Positions 42,635 to 51,663 of a DNA stretch of 61,927 nucleotides are shown in pieces. The notes under the pieces are model-generated. The model saw nothing but the letters and a program-made list of their open reading frames with translations, was not told where the DNA came from and did not search any database. The DNA comes from JAJPHJ01 sp035622315 (GTDB lineage Bacteria > Vulcanimicrobiota > Vulcanimicrobiia > Eremiobacterales > Eremiobacteraceae). The stretch spans positions 1-61,927 of the forward strand of contig DASPVP010000145.1 in NCBI GenBank assembly GCA_035622315.1. The letters run 5' to 3'. The position numbers and the translations under genes were made by a program. Position 1 is the stretch's first letter; the number at the start of each line of letters is the position of its first letter.

Positions 42635-44468
42635 GCGTGCCGGCGCCACACGGCGCAGCCTCCGCAGCGCGAAGATAAAAGAAGGCGAACGCGGCCGCTT
42701 GCGCGGCCGGTCGCTCGTGCTCTTCTGGGCCTTTTTCGCGGTTAGTTCGCTCTTGCTCGCGCGCCTCTACCAGGTCCAGCTCAAGGACGGCGCGGGGCTC
42801 GCGGCCAAGGCGAGCGAGGAACAAGAGGCGACCTTCACCGTCAATCCGACACGCGGCGACATCGTCGACCGCTTCGGAACCGTCTTCGCCACCACGCTTC
42901 CTTCCTATTACATTGCCGTGCGTCCGCACGAGGTGACGCAGCCGCGCAGCGAGGCGGAAAGACTCGCGCCATTGCTCGGCCAGCGCGCTCAGGACGTCGA
43001 AGATGCGATGCGCAGCGCGCAGCCCTTCCTTTATCTAGCACGCAATCAGACGAAGTCGTTGTACCAAGCAGTCGAGGGGCTCGCGCTACCCGGCATCGAG
43101 GCAGACACCGAACCTATGGGACGTCGCGTCGCGCCGCAGGCAGAGGTCGGCTCCACGGTCATCGGCTTCACAGGCGTTGACGATCAAGGGCTCGCTGGCA
43201 TCGAGTATCAGTTCAACGGTGAACTGGCGGGCCACGCCGGGAGCGTGACTGAGGAGACGGATGCCGCCGTCCGGCCCATCCCCTTCGGGCGTCGCGTCGT
43301 GGATCCGGCACAGCAGGGTGACACCGTCGTGCTCACGCTCGACCGGACGCTGCAGTTCGACGCCGACGAGATCTTGCGTGCGACCGTCGCGCGCTACCAC
43401 GCCCAAGGCGGTTCGATCGTCGTGATGCGTGCGCGCACCGGCGAGATTCTCGCGCTTGCCAACGCGCCCGACTTCGATCCCAATCATTTCGACCGAACGC
43501 CCGCATCGTCGTGGCGCGATCAGGCGATCACCGATCCCTACGAGCCCGGTTCGACCTTCAAGCTCGTCATGGCGACGGCCGCGCTCGATTCGGGCAAGGT
43601 GTCGCTCGACGACACGTTCCCCGCGCTCGATGAGCTGCATGTGGGTGGCCGGATCATCCACAACGCCGACGATGGTCTCATGGCATCAGGCCACGCGAAC
43701 GAGACGGTCGACGACATCGTGACGTTCTCGCACAACGTCGGCGCGGCCGAAGTGGCGCTGCGGCTCGGGAAGCAGACGATGTTCGAGTACATCCAGCGAT
43801 ACGGCTTCGACGACACGACCGGCGTCGATCTGCCAGGCGAGAGCGCGGGCATCGTCGGCACGCCGGACGATTGGTGGGGTTCGCGGCTCGCTACGATAGG
43901 CTTCGGCCAGGGCGTCTCGGTGACGCCGCTCGCACTGGCCCGGGCGTACGCCGCGGTCGCAGACGGCGGAGAGCTCATGCGCCCGCTACTCGTGCGTTAC
44001 CTCGTCTCCCCGGATGGGCGCATTCTCCGCTCGTACGAGCCCCAAGCGGTCCGCCGCGTGATGAGCCCGCAAACCGCGGTCAGCCTTCTGAACATCTTGC
44101 GCGACGTCGTGCGACGCGGCACGGCCAAAGGGCTTTCGTTGCCCGGGTACGCGCTCGCGGGCAAGACGGGAACCGCGCAGATGGTGATCGACGGCACCTA
44201 CGTCCCCGGCGCGTACACCGCGTCGTTCGTCGGCATCGTGCCGGCCGACAAACCCCAATATGTGATCCTAGTGAAGATCGACCGTCCGGAGGGCGAGTAC
44301 TACGGGAGCATCGTCGCCGCGCCCGCGTTCTTGGCGCTCGCGCGCAAGGTCTTGTGGCGGGAGGGAGTCCTGCCCAAAGCGACGACCACCGTGCTCGAAG
44401 GCCAGCCGTCCTCCGCCGCGCGGTCGGCGGCGGGAGACGCGGCGGGCGAGACGAGAAACCAACTCTGA
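42603..44468 (+). CDS. ftsI: Septal peptidoglycan transpeptidase FtsI (PBP3/PBP2B-like)
   Basis: 621 aa class B penicillin-binding protein. One N-terminal membrane segment (LVLFWAFFAVSSLLLARLYQ), PBP dimer domain with RGDIVDRFGTVFATTLPSYY (20), and transpeptidase domain with catalytic SxxK in EPGSTFKLVMA (Ser near 316), SxN in VTFSHNVGA and KTG in AGKTGTAQM. No PASTA domain. Start TTG 42603 overlaps ftsL by 32 bases; a later in-frame TTG just before the membrane segment (LRGRSLVL) is possible. Its stop overlaps murE (TGATG). Confidence 0.92.
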   Translation: MASRAGSASGRRAGATRRSLRSAKIKEGERGRLRGRSLVLFWAFFAVSSLLLARLYQVQLKDGAGLAAKASEEQEATFTVNPTRGDIVDRFGTVFATTLPSYYIAVRPHEVTQPRSEAERLAPLLGQRAQDVEDAMRSAQPFLYLARNQTKSLYQAVEGLALPGIEADTEPMGRRVAPQAEVGSTVIGFTGVDDQGLAGIEYQFNGELAGHAGSVTEETDAAVRPIPFGRRVVDPAQQGDTVVLTLDRTLQFDADEILRATVARYHAQGGSIVVMRARTGEILALANAPDFDPNHFDRTPASSWRDQAITDPYEPGSTFKLVMATAALDSGKVSLDDTFPALDELHVGGRIIHNADDGLMASGHANETVDDIVTFSHNVGAAEVALRLGKQTMFEYIQRYGFDDTTGVDLPGESAGIVGTPDDWWGSRLATIGFGQGVSVTPLALARAYAAVADGGELMRPLLVRYLVSPDGRILRSYEPQAVRRVMSPQTAVSLLNILRDVVRRGTAKGLSLPGYALAGKTGTAQMVIDGTYVPGAYTASFVGIVPADKPQYVILVKIDRPEGEYYGSIVAAPAFLALARKVLWREGVLPKATTTVLEGQPSSAARSAAGDAAGETRNQL

Positions 44469-45967
44469 TGCGGCCCGCGACCCACACCTCCCTCGACGAG
44501 CTGTTCGAGGGCCTCGACGCTTCGGTGCAGGGCGAGCCACGGCAGCCAGTCACCTCGATCGCGACGGATTCGCGCCTGGTCAAGCCGGGCGCGTTGTTCT
44601 TCTGCTTGCGGGGCGAGCGAGCCGATGGGCACGCCTTTGCGCGCCAAGCCGCTGCTGCGGGCGCGGTGGCGATCGTCGCGGACCACCGCATCGACGTTGC
44701 AGACGCTGCGCTTGTCGTGGTCCCAGACGCGCTGCGCGCGCTTTCCGAGGTCGCGGCCCGCTTCTACGGCGATCCGAGCGCATCGCTGACCGTCGTCGGT
44801 ATCACCGGCACGAACGGCAAGACGACAACGAGCTACTTCGTCGAAGCGATCGCAAGAGAGGTAGGCCAACCCTTCGGCGTCATCGGCACGCTCGGAGCGC
44901 GTTTCGGCGACAAAACGGAGACGCTCGCGAACACGACCCCTTTCGCCGATGAGACGCAGCGTCTGCTCGCAGAGTTCCGCGACGCCGGCGCGCGCGGCGC
45001 CGTGCTCGAGGTCTCAAGTCACGCGCTCGAACTTCACCGGGTGGATGACGTCAGCTTCGATGTCGCCGTCTTCACGAACCTGACGCACGACCACCTCGAC
45101 TTCCACGCGAGCTTTGACGACTACCGTGCCGCGAAGCGCAAGCTCTTCTCGGCGCGCATGGGTCGCAAGGGTTCTCCGCCCGTGGCGGTGCTGAACGTCG
45201 ACGACAAGGAAGGCCGTGCGCTGGAAGGCCTCATCCGGACCGATCGCCACGCGCGTTGCCTCACCTTCGGGGTCGACAATCCACACGCGATGTTCTCTGC
45301 GAGCGACGTGCAGATGGGTCCGTCGGGCTCCACGTTCTGGGTGCGTCAGTTGCGGCCAGCGCCGTTTACGATCCGCCTTCCCGGCGCGTTCAACGTCCAG
45401 AATGCGATGGCGGCGCTCGCGACGGGTGTTGCGCTCGATTTCGACAGCGAGGCCATCGCGTGCGGATTAGAATCCCTCGAAGTGGTCCCTGGCAGGATGA
45501 TGTCGCTCCGCGCGCGCGACCTCGGCGTCTTCATCGACTATGCCCACACGCCTGACGGCATGGAGCAGCTTCTGCGAGCCGTGCGAGCGCTCACGCCGGG
45601 GCGCATGACCGTGGTCTTCGGCTGCGGCGGCAATCGCGACGCGAAGAAACGGCCGGTGATGGGGCGGATCGCTCAGACCTTTGCCGATCGCGTCATCGTC
45701 ACAAACGACAACCCTCGCCACGAGGATCCGCAAGCGATCGTCGACGACATCCTCGCCGGCATGGATCGAGAACGGGGGCGCTGCGAGGTCATCTTCGATC
45801 GGGCGAAAGCGATCGAGACCGCGGTGCGTGAGAGTGCGGCCGGCGACTGCGTCGTCATCGCGGGCAAAGGACACGAAGACTATCAATTGGTCGGCGACGA
45901 GCGGCGCGCATTCTCGGACGCCGACGTGGCACGCGGGGCCCTCACCGCGCGGGATGGTCAGCGATGA
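44468..45967 (+). CDS. murE: UDP-MurNAc-L-Ala-D-Glu:meso-diaminopimelate ligase
   Basis: 499 aa Mur ligase. ATP loop GITGTNGKTTTSYF, substrate ligands NTTPF and EVSSHALELHR, FTNLTHDHLDFH, carbamylated-Lys region AKRKLFS, and the third-residue selectivity motif DNPRHEDP. DNPR, as opposed to the Lys motif, indicates meso-diaminopimelate in the cell wall. ATG 44468 overlaps the ftsI stop; a reading frame continues open 600 bases upstream inside ftsI but is an artefact of GC-rich composition. Confidence 0.95.
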   Translation: MRPATHTSLDELFEGLDASVQGEPRQPVTSIATDSRLVKPGALFFCLRGERADGHAFARQAAAAGAVAIVADHRIDVADAALVVVPDALRALSEVAARFYGDPSASLTVVGITGTNGKTTTSYFVEAIAREVGQPFGVIGTLGARFGDKTETLANTTPFADETQRLLAEFRDAGARGAVLEVSSHALELHRVDDVSFDVAVFTNLTHDHLDFHASFDDYRAAKRKLFSARMGRKGSPPVAVLNVDDKEGRALEGLIRTDRHARCLTFGVDNPHAMFSASDVQMGPSGSTFWVRQLRPAPFTIRLPGAFNVQNAMAALATGVALDFDSEAIACGLESLEVVPGRMMSLRARDLGVFIDYAHTPDGMEQLLRAVRALTPGRMTVVFGCGGNRDAKKRPVMGRIAQTFADRVIVTNDNPRHEDPQAIVDDILAGMDRERGRCEVIFDRAKAIETAVRESAAGDCVVIAGKGHEDYQLVGDERRAFSDADVARGALTARDGQR

Positions 45968-47352
45968 CGTTGACGTTCGCGCGCTTCTTGGAAGCCACTG
46001 GCGCGCGCCCACAGCCGGGCGCAAAGCTGCCCGAGCTGTTCAGGCCCAGCACCGACTCGCGCACGATCCTGGCTGACGAGGCGTTCGTCTGTTTGCGCGG
46101 CGAGAACTTCGACGGCCATGACTTCGCCAGCCAAGCGGTCTCGCGCGGCGCGTCCGCCGTCGTCGTCGATGACGAGAAGAAAGCGCAAGGGCTTGTCGTG
46201 CCAGTCATCCGCGTTGCCAATACGAAAGCAGCCTATCTCGCCGGCGCTGCGGCCGCGCGCAAAGCGTTTGCCGGTCAAGTCATCGCCGTCACCGGTAGCA
46301 CGGGCAAGACCACGACGAAAGAGTTCATCGCGCAGATCATCGGTGCGAGGCGCCGCGTGCTCGCGACGCCGGAAAACGAGAACAACGAGCTCGGCGTCGC
46401 GAAGCTCTGCTATCGCCTCGACGACAGCGCGGACGTCGCGGTCTTTGAGTTCGGTGCCCGGCATCCCGGCGAGATCGGCGAGCTCGCTGACATCGTCAAG
46501 CCCGACATCGGCGTCCTCACCAACGTGGGCGAAGCACACTTGGAGTTTTTCCGCGATCAAGAGGAGTTGGCCCGGACCAAATTCGCGCTGGTGACGCAAA
46601 GCGCGCACGCCGTGTGTTCGGCGGCTGACGCGTGGTCGCGCATGCTTGCAGCAGAGAGCGGCATCGACGCGCAGGTCCTGTGGGTGCGCCTCGTCGGCGA
46701 TCCGATGATGGCGGGTATCATGCTCGAAGCCGGCGTGCCTAAGGATGCGGCGGTCGCCGTGACCATGGGGGCATCGCATGCATTCGCCGGTTGGCGTCTG
46801 TGCGGCGAACACCACTTGCGCGATGCGCTCGCGGCAGCAGCGGCCGCGATCCTTTCCGGCCTATCGTTCGAAGACGCGCTCGCTCCCATGGGTGGCCTCA
46901 AGCTCCCGCCGGGGCGCTTCGAGACCCATCACGCTCCCAGCGGAGCAACCATCATCTACGACGCATACAACGCGAGCCCGAGTTCGATGACCCACGCGTT
47001 GCGGTCATTCGCCCAGGTCCCCGGACGGCGGCACGTCGCGGTGTTGGGGAGCATGGCCGAGCTCGGCACGGATGCCCTTCACCATCATGAAGCGGTCGGC
47101 GCAGCCGCGGCGCAGAGCGGCGCCGATCTCATCTACGTCGGCGGCCCTTTCGCACAAGCGCTTGCCAAGGGCGCGCGCGACGCGGGGGTGCCGGCAGACC
47201 GCGTCATAGCCTTTGCGGATAATGCGCAGGCTCTGGCGAGCCTGCGGGAGTTGCTCGTCGCGGGCGACTGCGTGTTGCTCAAAGGCTCGCGCGTGGAACG
47301 GCTCGAGGAGATCCTCGAGGGTCTGCTCGGCTCTGGGGCTCTCGCATCGTGA
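45964..47352 (+). CDS. murF: UDP-MurNAc-tripeptide:D-Ala-D-Ala ligase
   Basis: 462 aa Mur ligase adding D-Ala-D-Ala to complete the pentapeptide. ATP loop AVTGSTGKTTTKEF, EFGARHPGEI, VLTNVGEAHLEFF and YNASPSSMTHAL are typical, the C-terminal domain ends KGSRVERLEEILEGL. ATGA overlap with murE and GTGA overlap with the next gene make this a continuous coupled unit. Confidence 0.94.
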   Translation: MTLTFARFLEATGARPQPGAKLPELFRPSTDSRTILADEAFVCLRGENFDGHDFASQAVSRGASAVVVDDEKKAQGLVVPVIRVANTKAAYLAGAAAARKAFAGQVIAVTGSTGKTTTKEFIAQIIGARRRVLATPENENNELGVAKLCYRLDDSADVAVFEFGARHPGEIGELADIVKPDIGVLTNVGEAHLEFFRDQEELARTKFALVTQSAHAVCSAADAWSRMLAAESGIDAQVLWVRLVGDPMMAGIMLEAGVPKDAAVAVTMGASHAFAGWRLCGEHHLRDALAAAAAAILSGLSFEDALAPMGGLKLPPGRFETHHAPSGATIIYDAYNASPSSMTHALRSFAQVPGRRHVAVLGSMAELGTDALHHHEAVGAAAAQSGADLIYVGGPFAQALAKGARDAGVPADRVIAFADNAQALASLRELLVAGDCVLLKGSRVERLEEILEGLLGSGALAS

Positions 47353-48065
47353 TCGCGCGATCATTCGTGCTCGATATCCCGAACCTTGGGCGCGACATCA
47401 TCGCCCTGCCGGTGCGGACGGCGCTCGTGCGCCCGGGCGACGACCTTCCGCAACTGTTGGCGCGCAGTCTTTCTGGCATGCTGCAACCGGACGACGTGAT
47501 CTGCGTTTCAGAGACCGCGGTCGCCATCGCGCAAGGCCGCTCGATACGTGCCGAGACCATCCGGCCCTCGAAGCTCGCGCGGCTGCTCGCGCAGCGCGCA
47601 GGTTCCTACGCCACCGTCAACCAGCCCGAGTCCATGCAACTCGTACTCGAAAGCGCGGGAACGTTGCGCGTGCTCGCAGCAGCGGCGGCCGGCGCCGCAG
47701 GTAGAGTCGTCGGCCGGCGCGGCGATTTCTACCGCATCTTGGGTTCGGCGGTCGCTGAGATCGACGGCTACACCGGGACGATGCCGCCGTACGAACGCCA
47801 CATCGTTCTCGGCCCGAAGGATCCACGCGCAGCCGCTGTGGGCGTCTCGGAGGTATGCGGCGCGCGGGCATGCGTGGTGGATGCAAACGATTTGGGAAAG
47901 GCAGAGGTCTTGGGATCCAGCGCTGGAGTGAACATCGACGCGGTGCGCACGTGCTTGTGCACGAACCCTGCAGGCAACGCCGACGAGCAGACGCCCGTCG
48001 TCATCCTCAAATACCGCCCGCGGCCGGGTTCGTCTGCGGCTTCGCCGCTCCTCGCGCAGCCATGA
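47349..48065 (+). CDS. Coenzyme F420-0:L-glutamate ligase (CofE)-like protein
   Basis: 238 aa protein matching the CofE/FbiB-N domain pattern: ALPVRTALVRPGDDLPQLLA near residues 19-38, then DDVICVSETAVAIAQGRSI (19), the Arg/Lys region RAETIRPSKLARLLAQ and late GVNIDAVRTCLC. CofE attaches gamma-linked Glu residues to F420-0 using GTP. Here it is fused into the dcw operon between murF and mraY with four-base overlaps on both sides (GTGA, ATGA). No other F420 gene is present, so a role in the cell wall, such as gamma-glutamyl or other modification of a precursor, is inferred but unproven. Confidence 0.75.
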   Translation: MIARSFVLDIPNLGRDIIALPVRTALVRPGDDLPQLLARSLSGMLQPDDVICVSETAVAIAQGRSIRAETIRPSKLARLLAQRAGSYATVNQPESMQLVLESAGTLRVLAAAAAGAAGRVVGRRGDFYRILGSAVAEIDGYTGTMPPYERHIVLGPKDPRAAAVGVSEVCGARACVVDANDLGKAEVLGSSAGVNIDAVRTCLCTNPAGNADEQTPVVILKYRPRPGSSAASPLLAQP

Positions 48066-49063
48066 TCGCACACACCGCGATCGGCCTTTTCGACCTCGTG
48101 CCGGTGCGCGTGCTCGCAGTCATCGCAGGCCTGCTCACGGCTGTGGTCATCACGCCATGGCTGATCGCGGCGCAGCGACGGGAACGCATCGGACAGCAAG
48201 TCTATGAGGACGCACCAAGTTCGCATGCGAAAAAGCAGGGAACCCCCACCATGGGCGGCATCGTCTTTCTCGTCGCTGCGGTCGTCGGCGATGCGATCGG
48301 CGGTTTTCGCGCATCACTGCCGCTGCTCGCGCTCGTTCTCGCGGCTGGTCTCATCGGGTTTCTCGACGATCTGCTCATCGTTCGGTGGCACCGTCCGCTT
48401 GGATTACGCGCGCGCGACAAGTTCGCACTCGTCGCGATGGTCGCGATCCTCTACGTCGCGTGGGTCTGGCAGTGGGGCCTCGCGGGGCCTGCACAGACAT
48501 GGTTCGCAAACCCCGTGACGTTGCCGCTTTGGCTCTGGTTCGCGCTCGCCGTGCTCGCGATCGTGGGCGCCGCGAACGCCGTCAATCTCACAGACGGTCT
48601 CGATGGCCTTGCGACCGGTGCGACCGTGCCCGCGCTCGTCGGGTTGCAGCTCACGGCGCGTTTCTTGGGTCTGCCGGGAGGCTCGACCATTGGAGACGCC
48701 GTGCTTGGGGCGCTCGTCGGATTCTTCTGGTTCAACCGCTATCCCGCGCGCATCTTCATGGGCGATACTGGATCGCTCGCGCTCGGCGCGCTACTCGGTG
48801 GCATCGCGGTCGAGTCGCACGCGTTGCTCTTGCTGCCACTTTTCGGAATTGTCTTCGTCGTCGAAGCGCTTTCGGTGATCCTGCAGGTGGCGAGCTTCAA
48901 GTCCACGGGAAAGCGGATCTTCAAGATGAGTCCCTTGCACCATCACTTCGAGCTTTCGGGATGGGGCGAGACAGCTGTAACCTCCGCATTCATCGCGGTC
49001 GCCACGGCTGCCGCGTCGGTGACATGGGTCGCGTGGTGGTCGACGAATCGAGCGATGCAATGA
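48062..49063 (+). CDS. mraY: Phospho-N-acetylmuramoyl-pentapeptide-transferase
   Basis: 333 aa, ten membrane segments. Moves phospho-MurNAc-pentapeptide to undecaprenyl phosphate (lipid I). Catalytic motifs: GTPTMGGIVF, LTDGLDGLATG (Asp pair), IFMGDTGSLALGALLG and the HHHFELSGW histidine cluster. ATG 48062 overlaps the CofE-like stop (ATGA); longer upstream frames are shadows. Confidence 0.95.
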   Translation: MIAHTAIGLFDLVPVRVLAVIAGLLTAVVITPWLIAAQRRERIGQQVYEDAPSSHAKKQGTPTMGGIVFLVAAVVGDAIGGFRASLPLLALVLAAGLIGFLDDLLIVRWHRPLGLRARDKFALVAMVAILYVAWVWQWGLAGPAQTWFANPVTLPLWLWFALAVLAIVGAANAVNLTDGLDGLATGATVPALVGLQLTARFLGLPGGSTIGDAVLGALVGFFWFNRYPARIFMGDTGSLALGALLGGIAVESHALLLLPLFGIVFVVEALSVILQVASFKSTGKRIFKMSPLHHHFELSGWGETAVTSAFIAVATAAASVTWVAWWSTNRAMQ

Positions 49064-49077
49064 ACAGGACGCCTGCA

Positions 49078-49139
49078 GGGGGCGATTGGCAAATCGCCCC
49101 GCAACGCAAAGGTGTAGGGGGCGATTGGCAAATCGCCCC
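49078..49139. repeat. Two identical 23-bp hairpin repeats before murD
   Basis: Copies at 49078-49100 and 49117-49139 are identical over 23 bases: stem GGGGCGATT, loop GGCA, stem AATCGCCCC, preceded by an extra G. They start 39 bases apart and fill the only sizeable gap of the dcw cluster. The second copy ends one base before the AGGAAG ribosome-binding site of murD. Same family as 56277-56331. Confidence 0.85.
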
Positions 49140-49148
49140 AGGAAGATA

Positions 49149-50528
49149 ATGTACGGCAAAAACGATTCGGTGATCGTCATCGGGATCGGGCGCAGCGGCC
49201 TCGCAACAGCACAGGTGCTGCGCAAGCGCGGCGTGTCGGTCGTGGCGTACGACGACAAGCCGCCGGGCCTGCTCGGCGGCGAACGTCAGGCGCTCAAGAA
49301 GATCGGCGTGCCGCTCATCGGTTCAAAAGAACTCGCGGCGGCCGCGAAAGCCTCGAAGAAAGCGATCATCTCCCCCGGGGTGCCGCAGACCAACCGCGCG
49401 GTGCGCCAGCTCCAAGACGCGGGCGTCACCGTCATCTCCGAGATCGAGCTCGCCTACGAGCTCGCGCGCAGCCCTCTCATCGCCGTCACTGGCAGCAAGG
49501 GCAAGTCGACGACGACCGCCCTCATCGGCCACATCCTCACGGCTGCGGGGATCAAGAACCGCGTGGGCGGCAATATCGGCAACCCGCTCGTGCTCGAGAC
49601 GGTCTCGGCCCCAGAAGACGCGTGGGTCGTCGCCGAGGTGTCGAGCTTCCAGCTCGAAGGCATCGTGACGTTCTCGCCGCACATCAGCGTGCTGCTCAAC
49701 ATCTCTCCCGACCACCTCGATCGGTATCCCTCGATGGAGGAATACGCCGAAGCCAAGTATCGCATTTTCGCGAACCAGACAGCCAAAGATTTCTTCATCG
49801 GCAACGCGGACGATCCATATTGTGCGGCGCTGCGCAGCGGCGCGGGCCGCGGCATTCCCCCGAAAGCGATTTGGTTTGGCATGGAGCCGACCGATCGGGG
49901 GCTAGGCATGACGCTGCTCGGCGATGCGATCGTGTTGCGAGAGAAACGCCGCGAGGTGCCCGTGGTCCACGCGCACGACCTGCGGATCCGGGGCCGGCAC
50001 AATATCGCGAACGCGATGGCGGCCGCCCTCGCCAGCCTGTGCGCCGGCGCAAAGCTCGAGGCGGTGCGGACGGGCCTTTGCACGTTTGACCCGCTGCCGC
50101 ACCGGCTGACGACCGTGCACCGCTCGGCTGGCATCACCTGGATCGACGACAGCAAGGCCACGAACCCCGCCTCTGCCGCCGCCGCATTGGAAGCCATCGA
50201 GGCGCCGGTGATCCTGATCGCGGGCGGGAAGAGCAAGAAGACCGACTTCACGCATTTCGCAAGCGTGGTCTCGCGCAAGGCGAAACGCGCGATCCTCATC
50301 GGCGAGACCGCACAGGAGATCGGCGAGCTCATCGAAGGACCACCGGTCTGCTACGCGCGCGATCTCGAGACGGCGGTCGCCGATGCGGTCTCGGTGGCGC
50401 GGGCCGGCGACGTCGTGCTCTTGTCCCCCGCCTGCGCTTCCTTCGACATGTTCGAAAACGCCGAGCAGCGCGGCGAACGCTTTGCGACGCTCGCGCGCGC
50501 TACGGGAGACGAGGTGGCGCCCTCGTGA
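49149..50528 (+). CDS. murD: UDP-MurNAc-L-Ala:D-Glu ligase
   Basis: 459 aa Mur ligase. N-terminal Rossmann region VIVIGIGRSGLATAQVL, ATP loop AVTGSKGKSTTTALI, EVSSFQLEGI, LNISPDHLDRY and the late SPACASFDMFENAEQRGERF (20). Start ATG 49149 follows AGGAAG; an in-frame ATG at 49086 would translate the hairpin repeats into the protein and is rejected. GTGA overlap with ftsW. Confidence 0.95.
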   Translation: MYGKNDSVIVIGIGRSGLATAQVLRKRGVSVVAYDDKPPGLLGGERQALKKIGVPLIGSKELAAAAKASKKAIISPGVPQTNRAVRQLQDAGVTVISEIELAYELARSPLIAVTGSKGKSTTTALIGHILTAAGIKNRVGGNIGNPLVLETVSAPEDAWVVAEVSSFQLEGIVTFSPHISVLLNISPDHLDRYPSMEEYAEAKYRIFANQTAKDFFIGNADDPYCAALRSGAGRGIPPKAIWFGMEPTDRGLGMTLLGDAIVLREKRREVPVVHAHDLRIRGRHNIANAMAAALASLCAGAKLEAVRTGLCTFDPLPHRLTTVHRSAGITWIDDSKATNPASAAAALEAIEAPVILIAGGKSKKTDFTHFASVVSRKAKRAILIGETAQEIGELIEGPPVCYARDLETAVADAVSVARAGDVVLLSPACASFDMFENAEQRGERFATLARATGDEVAPS

Positions 50529-51661
50529 TCGAGCGCCGGCCACCGGACGTGCTGCTGCTCGTGGTAGCGGGCTTGCTCACCGCGATCGGCATCGTGATGG
50601 TGTTCTCGGCATCGTCCGCGGTCGCGTACACGCAGTACCACGACGCGACCTACTATCTGAAGCGTGAAGTGTTGTGGGCGACGATCGGCGTGGTGGCGCT
50701 GCTCCTCGGCATGCGGCTGGATTACACGAAGTTGCGGCCGCTCACCCTGGGCATCTTCGTCGTCGCGATCGTCCTCTTGGCGGCTGTGCTCGTGCCTGCG
50801 CTCGGCTTCATCGAGGGCGGCGCGCGCCGATGGTTCGAACTCGGGCCGCTCACGTTCGAACCGTCCGAATTCGGCAAGCTCGCGCTCGTCATGTTCCTGG
50901 CGGGACTTTTCGCCGCTCGCTCGGACGGAGCTGCTTCGTTCCCGCGCGCAGGCTTTTGGGCGCTTGCAGCGGTCGGCGCATGTTTCGTGCTCGTCATGCG
51001 CGAGCCCGACCTCGGCACGGCTACGCTGTATCTGCTCACCACCTTCGTGATGCTGTTCGTGGCGGGCGCACCTCTGCTTCAGCTCGCGCTCGAAGTAGCG
51101 ATCGCGGTACCCGCACTCGTCGCGTACATCACCGCGAGCCACTACCGCCGCGAGCGCTTCTTGGCGTTCTTGCATCCCTGGAACGATCCGAAGGGCACGG
51201 GCTACCATATCATCCAGTCGCTCTACGCGCTCGGTTCGGGCGGCCTCTTCGGACTTGGCCTCGGGCAGAGCCGGCAGAAGTTCGGCTACCTGCCGGCCCA
51301 GCATACGGACTTCATCTTCGCGATCATCGGCGAGGAGCTGGGCTTCGTCGGCGCGGCACTCGTCGTGTTGTTGTTCTTGGTCTTCGCGTATCGCGGCATT
51401 CGCATCGCCATGCGCGCCGAGGACCGCTTCGGCTTTTACCTGGCCTCGGGCTTGACCGCTTCGATCGCGCTGCAGGCACTGATGAACATCGGCGTCGTCA
51501 CCGCGTCGTGGCCGGTGACAGGGGTGCCGCTACCGTTCATCAGCTATGGCGGCACGTCGCTCATCATCACGCTCTTCTCGGTCGGGTTGCTCGCGAGCGT
51601 GTCGCGCGGTCAGCGCCGCGAGGCCACTGCCTTGCCCTCGCGCCGGCGCAAGGTGTCGTAG
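50525..51661 (+). CDS. ftsW: Septal peptidoglycan glycosyltransferase FtsW
   Basis: 378 aa SEDS protein with ten membrane segments. GIVMVFSASSAVAY at the start, EPSEFGKLALVMFLAG, EPDLGTATLY, GFLPAQ-type region KFGYLPAQHTDFIFAIIGEE (20) and GVPLPFISYGGTSLI near the end are the SEDS hallmarks. Polymerises lipid II together with FtsI. GTG start overlaps the murD stop. Confidence 0.95.
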   Translation: MIERRPPDVLLLVVAGLLTAIGIVMVFSASSAVAYTQYHDATYYLKREVLWATIGVVALLLGMRLDYTKLRPLTLGIFVVAIVLLAAVLVPALGFIEGGARRWFELGPLTFEPSEFGKLALVMFLAGLFAARSDGAASFPRAGFWALAAVGACFVLVMREPDLGTATLYLLTTFVMLFVAGAPLLQLALEVAIAVPALVAYITASHYRRERFLAFLHPWNDPKGTGYHIIQSLYALGSGGLFGLGLGQSRQKFGYLPAQHTDFIFAIIGEELGFVGAALVVLLFLVFAYRGIRIAMRAEDRFGFYLASGLTASIALQALMNIGVVTASWPVTGVPLPFISYGGTSLIITLFSVGLLASVSRGQRREATALPSRRRKVS

Positions 51662-51663
51662 AC

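Noticed and set aside
43871..44467. Long N-terminal extension of MurE
   Set aside because: Arg-rich translation of another frame of ftsI; murE start at 44468 with TGATG coupling fits the family.
50674..51663. N-terminal extension of MurG within ftsW
   Set aside because: Frame-shifted reading of ftsW; MurG begins FSGGGTGGH at 51664.
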